Shown piece after piece: positions 5,345 through 6,631 of a stretch of DNA of 6,631 nucleotides (position 1 is its first letter; each line of letters opens with the position of its first letter). The DNA comes from Clostridia bacterium. GTDB lineage: Bacteria; Bacillota; Clostridia; Christensenellales; DUVY01. The translations under genes were made by a program, and so were the position numbers. The stretch is from the NCBI GenBank assembly GCA_026001225.1, contig BNZQ01000074.1, forward strand, positions 1-6,631, read 5' to 3'. Under the pieces are notes generated by a model, which was given only the letters and a program-made list of their open reading frames with translations, was not told the origin of the DNA and made no database searches.

Positions 5345-6415
5345 ATGTTCAACAAGCTGAAAACGATAAAAGAGAAATTCGACGAATTGACCGCAGCGAT
5401 CGCGTCGCCCGACGCGTTGAACGACCTGTCGCGGTGGACGGCTCTGTGCAAGGAGCATTCCGGCTTGCATCCCGTCGTGGACGAATACTGCAAGTACCTG
5501 AAAGCCGAGGCCGATTTACGGGAAGCGCGGGAGCTTTTGCAGGCCGAAACCGATTCCGGTATGCGGGAGTTTTTGCAAGGCGAAATTGACGGTTTGGCCG
5601 TCGCGCTGCCCGCAATCGAGGAAAGCTTAAAAATCCTGCTGCTGCCGCCCGATCCCGACGACGACAAGGACGTTATCGTGGAGGTGCGCGCGGGCGCGGG
5701 GGGCGACGAGGCGGGCTTGTTCGGCTACGAGATCGTGCGTATGTATAAAATGTACGCGAGTCTGCGGGGCTGGCGCGTCGAGGATATCGACGCCAACGTG
5801 ACCGAGCTTGGGGGCATCAAGGAATACAGCTTTTCGATGACAGGTAAAAAGGTGTTCAGCCTGCTCAAATTCGAGAGCGGCGTGCACCGCGTCCAACGCG
5901 TGCCCGAAACCGAAACGCAGGGGCGCGTGCATACCTCGACGGTCACGGTCGCCGTCCTGCCCGAAGCCGAGGACGTTAAAATCGAAATCAACGAAAAGGA
6001 TTTGAAAATCGATACCTATCGGTCGAGCGGCGCGGGCGGTCAGCACGTCAACAAGACCGAAAGCGCGATCCGTATCACGCACCTGCCCACAGGCGTGGTT
6101 GTCGCCTGTCAGGACGAACGCTCGCAGATGAAGAACCGCGACAAGGCGATGCGGGCCTTGCGCGCCAAGCTGTACGACCTGCAAAAGGCCGAGGCCGACA
6201 AGAATTATTCGGGTATGCGCCGCGCTCAAGTCGGTACGGGCGACCGCAGCGAACGTATCCGTACCTACAATTTCCCGCAAGGGCGCGTGACCGATCATCG
6301 GATCGGCATGACGGTTTACAATATCGACGAGTTTATGAACGGCGCGTTGGACGCGATGATCGAGGCTTTACGGTTAGCGGATCAGACCGCGAAGTTAGCC
6401 GCGGAGATCGAGTGA
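5345..6415 (+). CDS. prfA: Peptide chain release factor 1 (RF1)
   Basis: RF1 recognises UAA and UAG in the ribosomal A site and triggers hydrolysis of peptidyl-tRNA. The 356-residue length is typical. The N-terminal helical domain is followed by VEVRAGAGGDEAGLF (112-126). The stop-codon motif P-x-T is PET (187-189) within RVPETETQGRVHTST, which marks RF1; RF2 has SPF instead. The catalytic GGQ is at 231-233 in YRSSGAGGQHVNKTES. SERIRTYNFPQGRVTDHRI (302-320) is also characteristic. Q233 is the residue PrmC methylates, and prmC lies just upstream. The start ATG matches other RF1 N-termini (MFNKL-type), yet the preceding bases (CAGTTTATAAGATT) contain no convincing Shine-Dalgarno. Expression may come by readthrough from the rpmE promoter, or from a weak promoter near the CATAAT at 5273-5278. 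Confidence 0.97.
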   Translation: MFNKLKTIKEKFDELTAAIASPDALNDLSRWTALCKEHSGLHPVVDEYCKYLKAEADLREARELLQAETDSGMREFLQGEIDGLAVALPAIEESLKILLLPPDPDDDKDVIVEVRAGAGGDEAGLFGYEIVRMYKMYASLRGWRVEDIDANVTELGGIKEYSFSMTGKKVFSLLKFESGVHRVQRVPETETQGRVHTSTVTVAVLPEAEDVKIEINEKDLKIDTYRSSGAGGQHVNKTESAIRITHLPTGVVVACQDERSQMKNRDKAMRALRAKLYDLQKAEADKNYSGMRRAQVGTGDRSERIRTYNFPQGRVTDHRIGMTVYNIDEFMNGALDAMIEALRLADQTAKLAAEIE

Positions 6416-6434
6416 GGGATTTGAATTTGCAAGG

Positions 6435-6501
6435 GGAAAGGGCGCGGGGGAAACTTTTTTACAAAAAAGTTTCCCCCGCGCCCTTTCCAAAAACTTTAAG
6501 C
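6435..6501 (-). repeat. Palindromic intergenic repeat, copy 2, with perfect 26-bp arms
   Basis: Arms 6435-6460 and 6463-6488 are exact reverse complements separated only by AC. The outer part is G/C-rich and the inner part is CTTTTTT/AAAAAAG. On the minus strand the element opens with GCTTAAAGTTTTTGG (6501-6487), the same opening as copy 1. It lies 19 bp after the prfA stop. No T-run follows the right arm, so ordinary intrinsic termination is uncertain, although such a stable stem could stall polymerase or protect mRNA ends. Confidence 0.85.
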
Positions 6502-6528
6502 ATTTAAAAATCAACAGAGGGCGGGTTT

Positions 6529-6631
6529 ATGACGAGAGTCGCGCTTGAAAAGTATTTAGCGGAAATCTATAACACGATGCGCACGATGGGCCTGTTCATC
6601 ACGACGGGCTCCGCGCGCATCAACACGGCCA
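6529..6631 (+). CDS. Probable flavin reductase-like domain protein, N-terminal fragment
   Basis: An ATG at 6529 opens a frame of 34 codons that runs off the window. GAGGG (6517-6521) lies 7 nt upstream. The visible end, MGLFITTGSARINTA, resembles the first strands of FMN-binding flavin reductase-like proteins, where a G-x-[FL]-[LI]-T-[TV] segment is followed by a variable turn and [VI]-N-[TA]. That family binds FMN in a split-barrel fold and includes NAD(P)H:flavin oxidoreductases and FMN-dependent electron carriers. The assignment rests on a short segment; the coding call is firmer than the family. Confidence 0.72.
   Translation, partial: MTRVALEKYLAEIYNTMRTMGLFITTGSARINTA

Overview
The window looks like a chromosomal segment of a Clostridia-type Firmicute (Bacillota). 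The strongest evidence is the rpmE – DUF1385 – prmC – prfA gene order, a common clostridial arrangement. The MurC also has an E-A-C-E-Y form of its central acidic motif, which I associate with clostridial MurC. Genes are GC-rich and intergenic spaces are clearly AT-rich. No species can be named from this sequence.

Layout. Positions 1-308 are AT-richer than the genes. They hold a possible leftward gene start at the left edge and two candidate promoters for murC. murC (309-1670) makes the first ligase of the peptidoglycan stem peptide. Overlapping its 3' end on the minus strand is a 33-codon small ORF with a near-perfect Shine-Dalgarno site. A strong promoter at 1890-1918 sits so close to the next start codon that the mRNA should be almost leaderless. 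It drives a medium-chain dehydrogenase-like gene (1929-2936) that keeps its structural zinc cysteines but has lost the usual catalytic zinc ligands. A second strong promoter (2976-3004) drives rpmE (ribosomal protein L31). Then come a single ORF fusing a DUF1385 membrane domain to the release-factor methyltransferase PrmC (3387-5210), prfA (release factor 1, 5345-6415) and the first 34 codons of a probable flavin-reductase-like gene (6529 to the end).

How the genes work together. L31, PrmC and RF1 belong to translation: PrmC methylates the glutamine of the GGQ motif of RF1, and both enzyme and substrate are encoded here. murC is a separate cell-wall function. The dehydrogenase-like gene and the terminal gene have no evident link to their neighbours.

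The unexpected content lies mainly between genes. A 34-bp repeat (30/34 identical) abuts or overlaps the stop codons of both rpmE and prmC. A second dispersed family of palindromic elements occurs upstream of the fusion gene and downstream of prfA, where it forms a perfect 26-bp inverted repeat with a 2-nt spacer. Two of the genes behind repeats, the fusion (TTG start) and prfA, lack a clear Shine-Dalgarno sequence. No CRISPR array, tRNA, rRNA or transposase was seen, and no clearly new defence or metabolic system is visible.
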